Assembly: GCF_001540865.1 (NCBI RefSeq)
Contig: NC_033632.1
Location: forward strand, 776,478-840,477
DNA from: Ananas comosus
Lineage: Eukaryota; Streptophyta; Magnoliopsida; Poales; Bromeliaceae
Direction: 5' to 3'
Length of the DNA stretch: 64,000 nucleotides
The position numbers and the translations under genes are program-made. The notes beneath the pieces were generated by a model, which had not been told where the DNA came from, made no database searches, and saw only the letters and a list, made by a program, of their open reading frames with translations. Of the stretch, positions 39,963 to 52,165 are shown piece after piece. Position 1 is the stretch's first letter, and each line of letters begins with the position of its first letter.

Positions 39963-40012
39963 CGGGCTAAATGTAGAATACCTGCAACACGCGCATGCGC
40001 ACTCATGCACGC

Positions 40013-40081
<69 letters not shown>

Positions 40082-42495
40082 GAGAGAGAGAGAGAGTAGC
40101 TTGAAATACGTACTGCATCTTGACCGCAAACCCTAAGAATTTCACCAACACAAGATTCAGCAGCTTTCCGAACTTCTGCTGATTTATCCTAGACATAAGA
40201 AGATACATGAATATCATCAAAGAAAGATTCCATGTACCTGGAAAAGTAGACCTAACAAATAGGTATTACCGTTAGAGCAGATACAGCTGGTTTCACTAGT
40301 TGCATAGCATCAGGTGAGTCGTTCATCTTCAAAAGATGCTTAGATAGCCAATCAAAAAGATCTTTTCGACCTTCAGCACCAAGCTTTGAATCAGCTAAAG
40401 CAACTGTAATGTATGGAATCTGCAAAAATCTCAGCAAAAGAAAAAAAAAATTGTAAATGTGAAATATAAGCCAAAATCAAACTGTAAAAAATTTACATAT
40501 ATCAGGAATTACCATTTTATCAAGTTGGGCAGCAGCAAGCCACAAATCCAGTGTATTCAAAGTGCACTCTCTCATGTGCTTCTTATTGTCACCGAGACAT
40601 TTGAGTACATCAGCCAAAAGACCCTATAAAATGTTTGGCGTAAACAGGTACATTAATGCAGCTTCAAACTAATAAAGGGACTGTTTATGGCTTTTTCAAA
40701 GCAGCATTAACAGCCTTTCAATTAAATTCTCCAACAGCTTCTCAGTTCTCACTGCAGCAAAAGCAGAAAATTCAATTTGGAGCTTGTGGTTTCGGGGATC
40801 AAAACTCCCTTCAACTTCCTGCCACAGCAAAAGCTCCAAATTTTTGCTTACCAAACACCAGCTACTGCTGTTTGGAGTAGCAAAGCTGTTGCAAACTTTG
40901 TCGTAGGTAGGTAAAAAGAGGCACTAAACTAAGAAAAAGAAAAAGGGGTTAATATAAAATAAGCCAACATATACCTTGCTTGACTTCTCAACAGGTGGGC
41001 CCATGGCAGATGCAAGACCGCCAATAGTTGACAAGGTTGCCATTACTAAATTTTTGTTACTATCAAAAAGACGGCCTCTAAGAGCAGTAAATAATTCCCC
41101 TAGGCAGTTGTAAAAAACAAAACAATAGAAAAAGGTAACATGGATATCAATACAAAGTTACAAAATCTCAAGGGCTTATTTGCAAACCATGCAAAGGGCG
41201 ATTTTACAACAACTCACCAGTGCCCGTGGGTTGTATACGTTTATGGGCTTCCTCCACAATTTTATTAACCGACTCTATGGACTCCAATCGAACCTACCAA
41301 TTCACATATGTAAGTTTCATAACATCAGAAAAGGAAAAGCAAGGTATGAAGGCATACCAAATTAGTTTTTAGTTTCTAACCTTCCAATCTGGACTTCCCA
41401 AATTCTTCAGCATAGTAGGTGTTATTTTTGAGCTAATATCTTCACGTGGTAGACCATCAAATACGGATGCAGAACTAGAGGATACAGAATCCAAGGCTTT
41501 CACTGTTTTCTTTGGGGCAGCAGCAGCACCCTGACGATAAAGTCGATCAACATACTTCATATATTATAATTTGTGACCTTTGGGCTCAAAAAATGAATGA
41601 AATATCACAGAGTCAATATTTTACCTCAAATGGGTTCTTCTCATACTCCACTTCCAGGGCACTAAGAAGAGCGGGTTTAACATCAGTTAAGAATCCTTTG
41701 ATGTCTGCATGGAGATTTAGTTCAGAAACTCCATAAATGATTAGCACTAAATTTTGAGCATATAAACGAAAGAGAAATCTATATATGTACCCCAGCAACA
41801 TCGCTTATTTACATATTTGTCCCTGCAAAATCTGAATTTCCAAATATGCCCTTAATTTCTAACATTTATTCTTGTAATAGAAAAAAAGAAAGATACTTGC
41901 TTTAAAAATGTTTACAAGAAAAAAACCAACTTCCCCTCCGAGTTGGATGACACTTCAACATAAGATACCAGCATATTTTTAGGAAATTCACTTTGAAGGG
42001 GAGTATAGAGAAATTCAGATTTTCTAGGGTAGATATGCAATAAATGAATTTGTAGAGACATCCATATAGGTAAAAGCTCTGAAATAAAAAAGGGTACCGG
42101 GGCCAAGAAACTTATGCAGCATCCCGATAAGTTTAATGGTTGAGTTTCTAGTTGCAGCATTACTCGATTGCAAGCCGATATCTTTGCAAAAATCAATCAA
42201 ATCCTACAAGAAGGTGACGCTATTTTTTCAATATTGCAAGCAGCAGAAAATTTTGAAAACACAAAACAGGACAAGGAAACTAGGAGTCTGGATTGGAGGA
42301 GAAAGTATAAAAGAACCTTCATCTTTATATACGAGACTCCAAAATCTTCTACAGCAGAGACCATCCACAGTATACCCTCACTCAGAACCTTAGGATTCTT
42401 ATGCTCCTTCATTATTTTGTATAGCTGACAATTACAAGCACAAAATGTCGCTGTTAATGCAAGAGTTCAACAGGAGACATACATATATACATGTG

Positions 42496-42536
<41 letters not shown>

Positions 42537-43015
42537 CTTTCAAACCATCAATAATGGCGAAAAAATAGTACTCTTAGGCTTAATTTCACTAGACTAAGCA
42601 AATCGACCTATTAATTCCAATTCATGTTAATTTATACATCAAAGAGATCATTACAATGACATAGAAAGTTGTCCACCAGTGGCACTTTGCAGACTTCCCT
42701 GACTCTGTAGAGCTTTCCAAACTTGTTATAGCAAGTTTTATAAGGATGCTTCACCAACAACTCGTTATTTTAGAACATAAAGTCATAAACCATATTTACA
42801 TTCCATAAGCAGAAAATTTAAAAAATTACAGAAAACACAACAAAAGCCATCAACTTACTCTGTCAAATATAAATCCAGGACTAACTGCCTCGGCAAAAGC
42901 AGTAAGGCACTTCATCGCATGGGCACGAGTTTTGATGTCAGCAACCCTTTCACTAATACCTGCAAATGAAGCACATTTCAAAGAATGTTCCATGAGAAAC
43001 TATGCCTAATTATTG

Positions 43016-43070
<55 letters not shown>

Positions 43071-46000
43071 AAGAAAAACCAGATCAGCCATTATCAAGAA
43101 TAACACCATAAGAAGAAAATCTTCCTTTCTCTTGTCTCTTCAATGACTCATGAAACAAAAGTAGAATAATTTTTCTCAGAAATAAGAATTTAATGATCAA
43201 CTAAAACATAACTAGTGGAATAAATAAGCTATGCAAAAATGGTTAAGCTAGATCATGAGGGATTTGTTTAGAATCAAGCTAAGCTCCAGCCAGCTTGTCT
43301 TTTTTTAAAAAAAACTTCGAGATGCTTGTAAGCAGATCATTTAAGAATTTGCCTTAGGAATGAAACTACTAAGTTTTTCTCTTTATGCCATCTTTAATCG
43401 TCTATTATTGATAAACTCAATTTATAATTTAAATTTATACCATTACCATCATAACAACCAAAATTATTTCCTAACCGTGAAAAACTATAAATCAAGATTT
43501 CCATGCATATAACTTACAATAACATAATATGTTTTACAATAATTTATCTGTACTTTGATCTTTTGAACTTAATCACGCCAAACACAGTTACGCTAACGTC
43601 AAGCTCAAACTCAACTCATCTCTTTCTTAAGCACATATTACTCCATCCAGGTTTCACACTTTTACGCACATACTTAACTAACAGTGCAAATCATTGCAGA
43701 AATAGACGACTGCAACAAAGACTAGAAGAAAAGGAAAAAAAAACTAAAACAGCTTCATACCAAAAAGGCACAGTACAACACATCGTTTTGGAAACCGTTT
43801 CACAGTCGAGACTATATGAGTGATGACTTCGATGACTTGCTGTTGGACCTGTTTCATCAAAAATAAAAAGATAACACATGCCAAATATCCAACTATAATG
43901 GCATTTAGCATTAGAACAGTGATGCAACCATACCTGGACATTTTTCTCGCCCCATCCAGGAACAGCACATAGTAGACGAATTAATAGCTCCGCAGAGTGA
44001 TCTAGGTCAGCGAGACTTTCGACCTCCTGCTTTAGAGAGCCAATGGCTAAAAGCAATTACGGGTAAGTTAGTAATAATTAAGACAACTATGAAAATGAAA
44101 AACACAATAAAGTCCGTAATGAATCAAAAAATAACTGAACTGCATGAGGTGCAAGATAGTGCAGCACACATGAAAATCTAAAACTTAGACAAATTCAACT
44201 GCAACTCTGCATAAAACATCCAAAATCATTTACCATATTTTGATCTCTTTGATAGACAGTCACCTTTTTTCATAGCAGAAGCATAACACATCACTTCAAT
44301 AGTTTAATGTATGAAAATGATGAGAAAAATACGAAATCTCGCCAAGTATATGCATTATTCTTTTTTTTTGGCAAGCTTGGAAACTTCCAAAGAAAGCAAA
44401 AGCTGAAACTGCCGGAACCATAACTCAAGAAACATACAATGAAAACAAAACCAAAACAAATAGCTTGAAGCATAAATTCCCACTAACTAAACCAAAATGA
44501 CTGTAGATTTGGCATGTTATCATCCAATAAAAAAATAGTAGATAGAATTGCATAACCCATACATGAGTGGAAACTATAAGAAGACCAAGAACTATAGCAA
44601 TAGAGAATATTCAAATTTTATGTACAGAAAATAGGATTAACGACTTCGTTCAAGTGGCACTACATCTAACTATAATAAGGGAGAATTATGAGAAGTTTTT
44701 ATACATTCCAACATATAGAAATATTGAACCCAGTTATCAAACAAAAGTGAAAATGAAGTTCCACAGAGAGCGGAAGAAGACCTTCAAGTCTCTCTTTCCA
44801 AACACCACTCTTCAATTGAGAAACCGTCTCAGGCTTTATAACAGAACTTAACCGTTCCTCAATTATTTCCAGGCTCATCTCTCCCGGCTGCAAAGAAATA
44901 GAATAAAAATCAAGAAAATGAAGATAAGAACTGTCATTCCACTATGCCAATCTAAAAATCATTAAATATCAGTGGTTTGGTAGGCAAATATCAACTAATT
45001 ATCTTTCATTAGAATAAAAACAAGAACTATCCATCACATAGAGTGAGATATTTACTCCCTGCAAGCACATTACCTCAACATCTTCAGTCTCAATTGATGC
45101 TGAGGACTTTACTGGTCCACCTCCATCAGCCTTTTTCACAACCGCAGGTTTCGCCGTTCCACTTTTCTTATTATTTGACTGCATAAAAACGTAATTTCAT
45201 AAAACCGGCAAATAGAAAATATTACACATTCAATTGAAGACGACACCAACCATTGGATGAATAGGCTTCTTTCCACTAAGCATGCTTGCTGCCGATCTTC
45301 TCATGGATGACGTATCAGCCTTTTAACAGGGATTAAGCTGTATGGTCAGCTTCCATAGAAGTAACGTATAATATAAAGAAAGCATATTTTATAGCGTCCA
45401 GGGTAATAAAAATTGCTTGCTGTGAAGTGGATGATATTAGATGCAAGGTTTTAAGTGCCCGTCGGCACAGGCCGTATCCACCGTGCCGTACCGTGCCAAC
45501 AAGATACCGGCACGATACAGACCTCGTACCGATGGCACAATTCAAAACCCTCTATTTTTTAAATTAGTAAGTAATTTCCTCAATAAAGCTCAAAAGATGT
45601 GATAAAAAGACATAACAAATAGTTAGAATATTTTGTTGCGAAAGAAATAAATATTTCATACTATTATGTGTCGGCACACAAGAATTTTTTTTGACCAGCA
45701 TGCATCAGCACGGCTCGGCACGCACCGTGCCGTACCGTGCCGGCAAGTTTCCGGCACGACCCCGTGCCACAGCACTTAAATCCTTGATTAGATGCCAACA
45801 TGCAGTATAGAATAAACATTAGGAAGCTAGGAAACAACAAGGCTAAGTTAACAATAAATACAAGTAGAATTCAACTATAAAATGTGCAATGTTGACATAA
45901 ATTACTCCAAGAGAAATATACTTTTGGTGCCACCAAAGATACGTAAAATTTAAAAGAATCCCTTAACAAGAGTTGAGGTTCTCAGCAAAAAATAAAATAA

Positions 46001-49000
46001 AATAAAAGGTAAAAGAAAATAAAGTCTTAAGATCTATTTGTGGAGACAAGAAAGTTAGTTGTTAATTTAAAGAACTATTATAATGAAGATCAAATTACCA
46101 AGAAGCATTATATTCCATACCGTAACTTTAAGGTACAAGGATCAGATTGTTTTACTGTTGCCAGATGAAGATAGAAATTGTCATTTAACAAACTATCAAT
46201 TGATTATCTTTTTCTTATAATACGACAACAATATTCATCCTTCGCCTATTTGATCTTAGTTTTTAAGGGGAAAAAAAAGAACTTCTCTAAAAAGATATTT
46301 GCCTAAAAAACAGATATACGCACATCATCTTAAGTGTATAAATAACACCAACAGATGCATTGTAACTTGGGCAAATCCAAAGAAGGTTTTCCCGTACGTT
46401 CAAAAATTAGCAAACAGAACAAGACTGCAATAAAAAGTTCCATGTAGCAACTTCTAAATAGAGTATATTTACCTCATGTGCAGAAATGCTAGCACTAGAA
46501 TTCGAAACACAAGCTGGAAAAAAAAACAAATCAAATAAGTCTTTACAAAGACACCTATGAAATACTATGAGGATTTCTACAGAAAACAACATTAACCTGA
46601 TCCTGAACCAGAGAGTGCAGCACCATTAGAACTCCCTATCATATCTGAAAGCTTCTTTTTCCTCACGTCGTCCAGTTTCTCTATAGACCTTTCCAAAGGT
46701 TTCATACCAACCATCTGCAAAACAAAAGAATCAAGATAATCTAACAAGAGTTTTCCAAGTCTATTGAAGAACGAGTACTAAAAAAATATGACCTAAACGT
46801 ATTGCAACTTGGACCCTGATTTTTTAAAAAAAACTTAAACACTTTAGTGCCTGAATCTTCCATAGATTGGAATTCGATTGGTGAACTTAAAAGAGGCAAA
46901 AAAAAAAAAAAAAACTATGTTGTTTAAACAGGGCTAAAATTTTACATGAAAAATTCAGCTGTCCAGTTTCCTTTAGCAGCCAGGAATAAAACTGCAAGAA
47001 ATGAGAAAATTCAAGCACAAAGGGGTTTCGGTGGACTGAGTTGCAATATCCAGATAGTACAGGGACTATCCACACACTTGTACTCAAAATAATACCTTAG
47101 CTATGGCTGCCAAAGCAGCAAAAGCAGCATCTCGCACTTCCGGGGTACCGTCGTTCAAGCACTACAGGCATCAGAGGAATCATAGCAACAACAAAAACAA
47201 CAGAAAAAAAATAATCATATTCCCATAGACAATATTAAAATAGAGAAAAGAGTAAAAAGTTGGATAAGAAATAAAATCTTTCATTCTTTGCCAACCTCCA
47301 TACAGATGGGAACATAATCCTTGTGCAACTTGAGGACAGTTGCTTTATTGCTTGTCTCGATACAAAATGTTACCCAGTTTAATGTTAGTGATCGCACAAG
47401 AGGAACTTTATTCCTCACAGCCAAACGAACATCTGCAATAATGAGGAAATTATTTACTTGATGAGCTTTAGACCATGCAAAGATATGATAGATTTTCACA
47501 GACATAAAGTTATGTGTGAAGTTGGGCATTTTGAAAGCATAAAATTATGTTTGAATTTGCGAGGAATTTTGAGAGCCTTAATCCAATTCCTGAAGCATTT
47601 TTGGCAGTATAAAGGCAATATTTTCAAGTGAAGGACCCTAGTTTTTCTCGTTCTTTAACTCTTAGAAATTCATTCATGTTCTCTGAATTTTGTTTCCTAG
47701 TAAATCATTCTATTGTCAAACATAGATCAACTTACATTGAAACACTCTCAGCACTTCTCTGCTAAACCATTCTCCACTTACAAAGAAAATTTTATCAGGC
47801 AAACGAATTGAAAGCTGTGCCCCTTTGTCCATAGCATTAAGGTTATCTACAATTTGGAGGGAAATAAGTACCCTAAAGTGGAGTAACTTCTTAGATGTAA
47901 TATATTGCCTCCTAAGATTCGTCTCTTAATGATGATCCGAGGTGGCAATCAACCACAAGAATCTAACAACATGAAATGAGTAGTCCAGATATTACACACT
48001 CAACCCAAATATCATTTGCAAATAATATACTTTTTTTTTCTCGTTGCACTGAGAGTTTACTTAGAAATACTAGGTACAAATATCGCAATCTGAATGCTTA
48101 TGACAGCATGTTAACAAAATGGCCATGTTAAAATAAACATATGCAAAGATCAGAGTTGAACACATGCATAATAATGTACCACTGACCTTCAATGACGTCA
48201 GCAAGTGTCAAACAGCCAGACTTATGAATAGCTTGAAGAGTCTGAGTTAAAGCATCAATTAACGTTGGTTTCTTCTCCTTCAATTTTTCCTGTTGATAGG
48301 GGAGAAAAAATTGGAATTACAAGTCCAGGTAACTTTTAAATGCCATGATATTTAAAATATTGCTGAAATTAACCATGAAATTATAGAGAAGAAAATAGGG
48401 AAAAGAAAAACTAAAAAGTAGTGTAATATGAAGAAATGATAGAGAAGTTCAATATTACTTACAAGAAGTACAGGCAACAGAAACCGTGAACTTGCAGCAA
48501 AATGATTCCTTAAACCTCTCGCTAAATTTCCTATAGCTTGGATAGCCTCTACTGAAACAGCTAGATTAATATCTGTAGCAAGCTGTAACCACAAAGACAA
48601 CATGTTATTCAAGACAAAGAGAATAATAGCAAGTATGAAAAAATAGTTCAGCTACATGAGTTACAGAATGCGATTAAAAAGTCACAAGTTAAATTTATAG
48701 AACAACTACCTTCTTAAGGGTCCGACAGACTTCAGTAAAATCGCCAGCAGCAATTTTTTTTGTTGAAGCAAGCTTTGTGAGCTCTGCAACAGCATCCCTC
48801 CTTTCAGACCATTTTGTAGCTTTCTGATTTCATAGATAAATTTATTTGTATTATGGCATGTAAAAGATATTACGAAACCGCATCGATAAGAGCTTCAACA
48901 AAGAGAGGGGAAAAACAAAGAATGAATAGATAAACTGCTTACCACTCCTTCCCAAAAGCCAGACTTTTCCAAAGGTGTCAATATATCTACAGGATCAACC

Positions 49001-52000
49001 AGATCATATTCATCTATCTCTGGGGGAGCTGCAAGGATAAGTGCATCAGTATGCAGTAAATGTTAAAAAAAAAACGGGCGCGAGAGAGAGAGAGAGAGAG
49101 AGAGAGAATTTGAAAAAAATAAATGCAGCACAACTTTCTACCATCAGCAACTGATTCTTCAGAAGCACCGGTACCAGCAGTTTCAGGAGCTGCGTCTTGC
49201 TCCGGTTCCTTGTCTTGCTCTGATCTGGCAAAAAGAATAAGCCAAATGTTGATGATCACATTATACAAGCCAACATCTGGCCACCACGCATTGTCTTTGA
49301 TTCAAAATTTTTGGGAATATAAAAGAAATACCCAAGTAGTTCATTTACAAAGAAAGATGATGAACAACATATAAGAAATACCCAAAGTTTTATCATAATT
49401 AGATCATGCATGTATGCCCACATTAAATTAAGACGAATAAGTATTTTGTTAATCATTTATAAACCTGAATAGAATGCAAATAGAAGCACTAAACAGAAAC
49501 TGCACAACTAGTCTAGACTTTTATCCGTAAACATTATAATTACAAGTTTTGCCACGAAAAGGAATGAGAATAAAGATTCTGGAAAGGAACCCGACCAAAT
49601 GTAACACAATAAGACATGAGATATACCTCATATCAGACAAAGTAACCTTTACAAGCAGATTCAGTTTATGGCAAGCCTACCAGCACAAAAACTCTGTTTG
49701 AAATAAAGGCAGTTTAATACCTGAATTTAGATTTCTCTTACCTTATTTTCCGAGTTGGCTTAGCAGTCCCTGTCACATTAGCAAGCTCTGCCTCCAACTC
49801 TTTTTTCTTCAAACAAATAGAAAGAGTAGCTTGAGCTGTAAAATAAAAAGGCACAATAATAATAACGTAGTTGAGGGCAAAAGTTACCATAGTGTCTCTC
49901 ATTTTCTCAAATAAAATTGATTTTACTGGTTCCTTTCCAATCCAACGACAGAGTTCAAGCGTCACTCCTTTAGCAGACGCACGAACATTCTGGTCTGGGT
50001 GATCAAAAAGTTCGGGAAGCATTTTAAGAACTTTCTTCGGGGGAACAACCTTTGCTCCAAATTCACTAAATAACAGAAAGTTGTCAAAGAAACAGCAAAC
50101 CATATATATGACTTATAGCTGAAAAGAGAAGCCAAAATACAAAAAGAGCAAAAGTAGACCAAATAAGAACACGGTAGGAGGCAGACCTAAGAGCTTGAAA
50201 CATGACATCAATAGCTGGGACTACTGCCTTGGCAACTTTATTTTTTATAGCCTTCTCCATGGCTTCCTGGTATTTCAGTTCAAACAAAATCACTTCGTAA
50301 CAAAGTTAGTTGTAAAAGAACAGATAAAAAAACATCTGCTAGATACCAATCAGCTATAATTAAGGATAAAATATTCAAAGACGACCGATAACACAGTGCA
50401 TCACACTTCTAAAGTATAAGTTTTGGCAATGTCAAGAGTTTCAGTACTCAACAGTTATTAACTTTTCGATATTGACTACTAAGCTTCCAAATAAAAAAAT
50501 GGAATAAATATGGAAATTGGGTTTCTAAACAATTTAACTTCAGAATAAATTGTGACGTTAAAGTGGTTTTCTATGCTATTTTATGAACAATGTAGATAAA
50601 TTCCATGCTTCTTGATTAATCAAATTTGACCCAGCTTAGTTTTCTACCTCAGAAGAAAGTTACAACTACAATTTGGATATTGTGAATAGAAAAAGGATGA
50701 GCATCCCAGGCGAAACGAAGCTAATTTCCTGAGCTTCCTAATGATTTGTGTATCATCTACGAGAGGAAAATACCTTGAGCTGCCCGCATCTGCATGGTAC
50801 AAAGAAAACCGATGAAACCAATGCTTACTCGAGGATGTTTGATATCTGATTATAGAATCTTTCTTGACTAAATATCAGCTTCACACCAGGTATAGGGCCT
50901 TATTGCTTTTCGACTAAGGTTGAACCTACTACGAAACTAGGGCCCACAAGTTCCAATTTGGTGTCACACTTGGACTGTCTCAGCCAAAAGAGAGCTAAAG
51001 CAAGGATGCAGCTAATAAGCAAACACCTTATAAAATTCAGTAATACTGCACTTGACTTCTAAGACTAATATAAAATTTGCTGCCTGTGAACTCAAAATTC
51101 CTCAACTCCTAAAGGAAGAAATTGACTAATTTGGCTGTGAGATCAGATATGTAAATGGAGGTACAGGAATGTAATGGCATTTGAAATGCCTTCAAATTCA
51201 ATCACTTACAAAAAATAAAGCACCATAACATACTTCCCAACCTTGATTCCCTCAAAATGAAACCAAAAGCAAGGAAAAGAAGATGGAAATGATGCTTCTG
51301 TGATACAAGCCCTACCGAAAAACCAAATGTGATATTCTATGACCTAATAAGTCTCAATAATAGCTACTTCCATTACAATAAATAGGAAGTGGCAAACCAT
51401 ACAACAGCAAAATTCATCATAACAATGCGAGCTTACATCATTGCACACTCAATCAAACTTTATACTGTAACCAGACAACGAAGCTGGGAGATGGCCTTAC
51501 CAAGAACACTTCGGAGGCTTCTAACTCCACCCATAAGAGAAACGCAGTCTGAGATTTCTCAACGGTCTTTGGTCGGCCAGTGAGGCACTTGGCAACTATC
51601 GCATCACACACCTCCTTAGCATATCTACATTTTAGGATAAAATAGAAGAAATTTGAGTAAAATCTCGAAACACAATTCAAATGATCGAGAATTTCGAAAA
51701 ATCACCTTCCCGCATCTGCATCGGCCGCACGTAAAAACGCAATTAGGGCATCGAGCGCCTTCTCCTGTACAGGAGCATTCGAATCCGCCACCGTCTTCTT
51801 AAAAAACGGCGCTGATCCACAGAATTGAAGCAACATCAGATCCAACACAAAACAAATCACCTCAAAATCCGAAAAAGAAAAAGGGTGAGAAATCATCATC
51901 ACTCTGAGCTCAATCTGACGGATCGCGCGTGTGGAGCGATCGCGCCATCCCATCGGGCAACAAAACCCTAGATCGAGAGGGGGATCGGAGGGGAGAACTC

Positions 52001-52165
52001 ACCGAACTCCCTGAGGCGGGGGTCCTTGGGATCGGTGATGGAGTCGCACACGGCAGCGAGGTCGATGTTGGCGTCGTTCCGCACCTTCCAGTTTTTGTGG
52101 AGGAGCCGCTCCTCCCAGGGGAGCTTCTTCGCCTCCTTCAGGAGCTTCTCGTCCTCCGTCGCCAT
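28830..52165 (-). CDS. MOR1: XMAP215/MOR1 (GEM1) microtubule polymerase
   Basis: TOG-domain protein that binds tubulin and speeds microtubule plus-end growth; needed for cortical arrays, spindle and phragmoplast. Spliced CDS 6039 nt, 2012 aa. Exons (high-low): 52165-52003, 51811-51706, 51624-51501, 50266-50187, 50065-49888, 49806-49742, 49224-49142, 49028-48943, 48823-48710, 48582-48463, 48289-48187, 47432-47296, 47161-47096, 46714-46597, 46513-46473, 45319-45251, 45178-45074, 44887-44782, 44046-43934, 43848-43761, 42959-42859, 42424-42317, 42203-42098, 41704-41625, 41530-41381, 41293-41218, 41099-40975, 40623-40513, 40419-40270, 40188-40114, 37857-37776, 37689-37562, 37482-37381, 37303-37229, 36061-35966, 35853-35752, 35340-35239, 34908-34726, 34647-34536, 33960-33884, 33737-33658, 33102-33037, 32923-32797, 32515-32393, 32281-32204, 31752-31594, 31506-31348, 30974-30877, 30796-30640, 30167-30051, 29930-29835, 29613-29542, 29449-29203, 29083-28830. 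Five TOG arrays sit at roughly 1-235, 267-510, 586-820, 850-1050 and 1155-1380; the HEAT signature W-x-x-R recurs (NWKVR, KWSER, VWKER, DWKVR). Linkers are Ser/Lys-rich. A conserved plant C-terminal region ends at LSGLQARMERLKSGGLEPL. The start MATEDEKLLKEAKKLPWEER matches the family N-terminus. Confidence 0.96.
35440..35740. repeat. intronic hairpin-family repeat, MOR1 intron 36 copy
   Basis: Carries CAAAATCGGAATTTTCATAT near 35491 and, at its right side, a GGGCGTAAAAGCAAATATCTC tail also seen (as GGGCGTATATGCAAATATCTC) in the GYRA copy near 15725. Confidence 0.45.
36147..36486. mobile_element. partial Tourist-like MITE
   Basis: Begins GGGCATGCTTGGTTTG, close to the end of the intact element that follows, but its right terminal repeat is missing. 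The inner part is AAATTT-rich in the same way. Probably an older related copy truncated or adjoined by the next one. Confidence 0.45.
36487..37032. mobile_element. Tourist-like MITE in MOR1 intron 34
   Basis: Left end GGGCATGTTTGGTTT pairs with an inverted right end AACAAAACATGCCC. The element is flanked by TTA at 36484-36486 and TTA at 37033-37035. Length 546 bp, AT-rich, non-coding. Classic PIF/Harbinger-type MITE. Confidence 0.8.
37951..38173. mobile_element. TA-flanked inverted-repeat element 1 (MOR1 intron 30)
   Basis: Ends AGAGTTGAGCTAGAATACTC and, inverted, AGAATTGAGTTAGAATACTC; arms extend about 33 bp through CTCAAAAGCACCAA. The core contains GATGATGGTGGTAGGTGGTG. It is followed by a (TA)n run. 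The right end is repeated at 38267-38293. Confidence 0.7.
38267..38320. repeat. duplicated right terminus plus (TA)n
   Basis: TTTGAGAGTATTCTAACTCA, the right end of the preceding element, occurs again here after a 120-bp unit that includes a (GATA)n run and the word CTGCAACACGCGCATGCGCA. Confidence 0.7.
38325..38868. mobile_element. long foldback element 2 (MOR1 intron 30)
   Basis: Arms of about 190 bp, at roughly 38325-38520 and 38680-38868, are inverted copies of each other. The tips read AGAGTGCGGCTAGGATGCTT and AGAGTGGGTTGGTATGCTT, both followed by ATGGAAGCACGGAG. Inner matching blocks include TCGATATCATTTGCCTAGTG and its reverse complement. It is bounded by (TA)n runs. No coding frame. 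Confidence 0.75.
38903..39142. mobile_element. TA-flanked inverted-repeat element 3
   Basis: Ends AGTAGAGCTAGAATACTTGT and the inverted AGTAGGGCTAGAATACTTTT. The core shares GATGATGGTGGTAGGTGGTG with elements 1 and 5, with one extra GGTGGTAGGT unit. (TA)n on both sides. Confidence 0.7.
39175..39403. mobile_element. TA-flanked inverted-repeat element 4 (diverged)
   Basis: Same plan (terminal inverted match around AATTGAGCTTCTATACTTTT / AGAATCCGGCTAGGGTGCTT, core with CCCTTGGATTAAGGGATGTG), but ends and core have diverged from elements 1, 3 and 5. Confidence 0.5.
39418..39673. mobile_element. TA-flanked inverted-repeat element (diverged, 39418)
   Basis: Begins AGAGTTGGACTGGGCTACTA and ends with the inverted AGAATTAGGCTGGAAAACTA, followed by (TA)n. 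The core carries GGGGACCACTCAACCCTAGG words like those in the element before it, in inverse orientation. Confidence 0.5.
39684..39876. mobile_element. TA-flanked inverted-repeat element 5, truncated
   Basis: Left end AGAGTTGAGCTAGAATACTT and the GGTGGTAGGTGGTGG core are intact. The right end is lost at an unresolved base (N at 39877), after which a long (TA)n run begins. Confidence 0.65.
39877..40097. repeat. compound microsatellite with N
   Basis: An N at 39877 followed by (TA)n, (GATA)n to about 39961, a unique 50-bp block, then (CA)n at about 40011-40069, (TA)n and (GA)8. The unique block is a second copy of 38210-38266. It ends 17 bases from the donor of MOR1 exon 30. Confidence 0.85.
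40646..40905. repeat. dispersed repeat with AAAGCAG words (MOR1 intron 27)
   Basis: Contains AAAGCAG, CAAAAGCTCCAAA and ACCAAACAC words that recur at 56935-57085, 58438-58645 and 59845-60090. Probably a MITE family; termini and duplications not resolved. Confidence 0.35.
41807..42060. repeat. intronic hairpin-family repeat, MOR1 intron 23 copy
   Basis: TGCAAAATCTGAATTTCCAA near 41824 is mirrored by GAAATTCAGATTTTCTAGGG near 42010; the flanking TTTGTCCCT/AGGGTAGATATG parts also pair. The clearest foldback of the family. Confidence 0.55.
42500..42531. repeat. (GA)16 microsatellite, MOR1 intron
   Basis: Perfect run upstream (in transcript order) of exon 22; CT-rich in the pre-mRNA. Confidence 0.95.
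43019..43067. repeat. (TA)n microsatellite, MOR1 intron
   Basis: Uninterrupted AT run of about 48 bp in the intron after exon 20. Confidence 0.95.
45444..45786. mobile_element. hAT-like MITE in MOR1 intron 15
   Basis: Termini CAAGGTTTTAAGTG and, inverted, CAAGGATTTAAGTG, with a perfect 8-bp duplication ATTAGATG at 45436-45443 and 45787-45794. An 8-bp duplication with CA-G ends fits the hAT superfamily. Both ends carry repeated GGCACGGTACGG words, facing each other, giving a GC-rich stem around an AT-rich centre. Length 343 bp, non-coding. Confidence 0.8.
49082..49107. repeat. (GA)13 microsatellite, MOR1 intron 7
   Basis: Perfect run in the intron, read as CT in the pre-mRNA, between the donor of exon 7 and the acceptor of exon 8. 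Confidence 0.95.

Noticed and set aside
39849..40220. Cys/Val- and Tyr/Ile-repeat proteins
   Set aside because: Translations of the CA, TA and GATA microsatellites, not genes.
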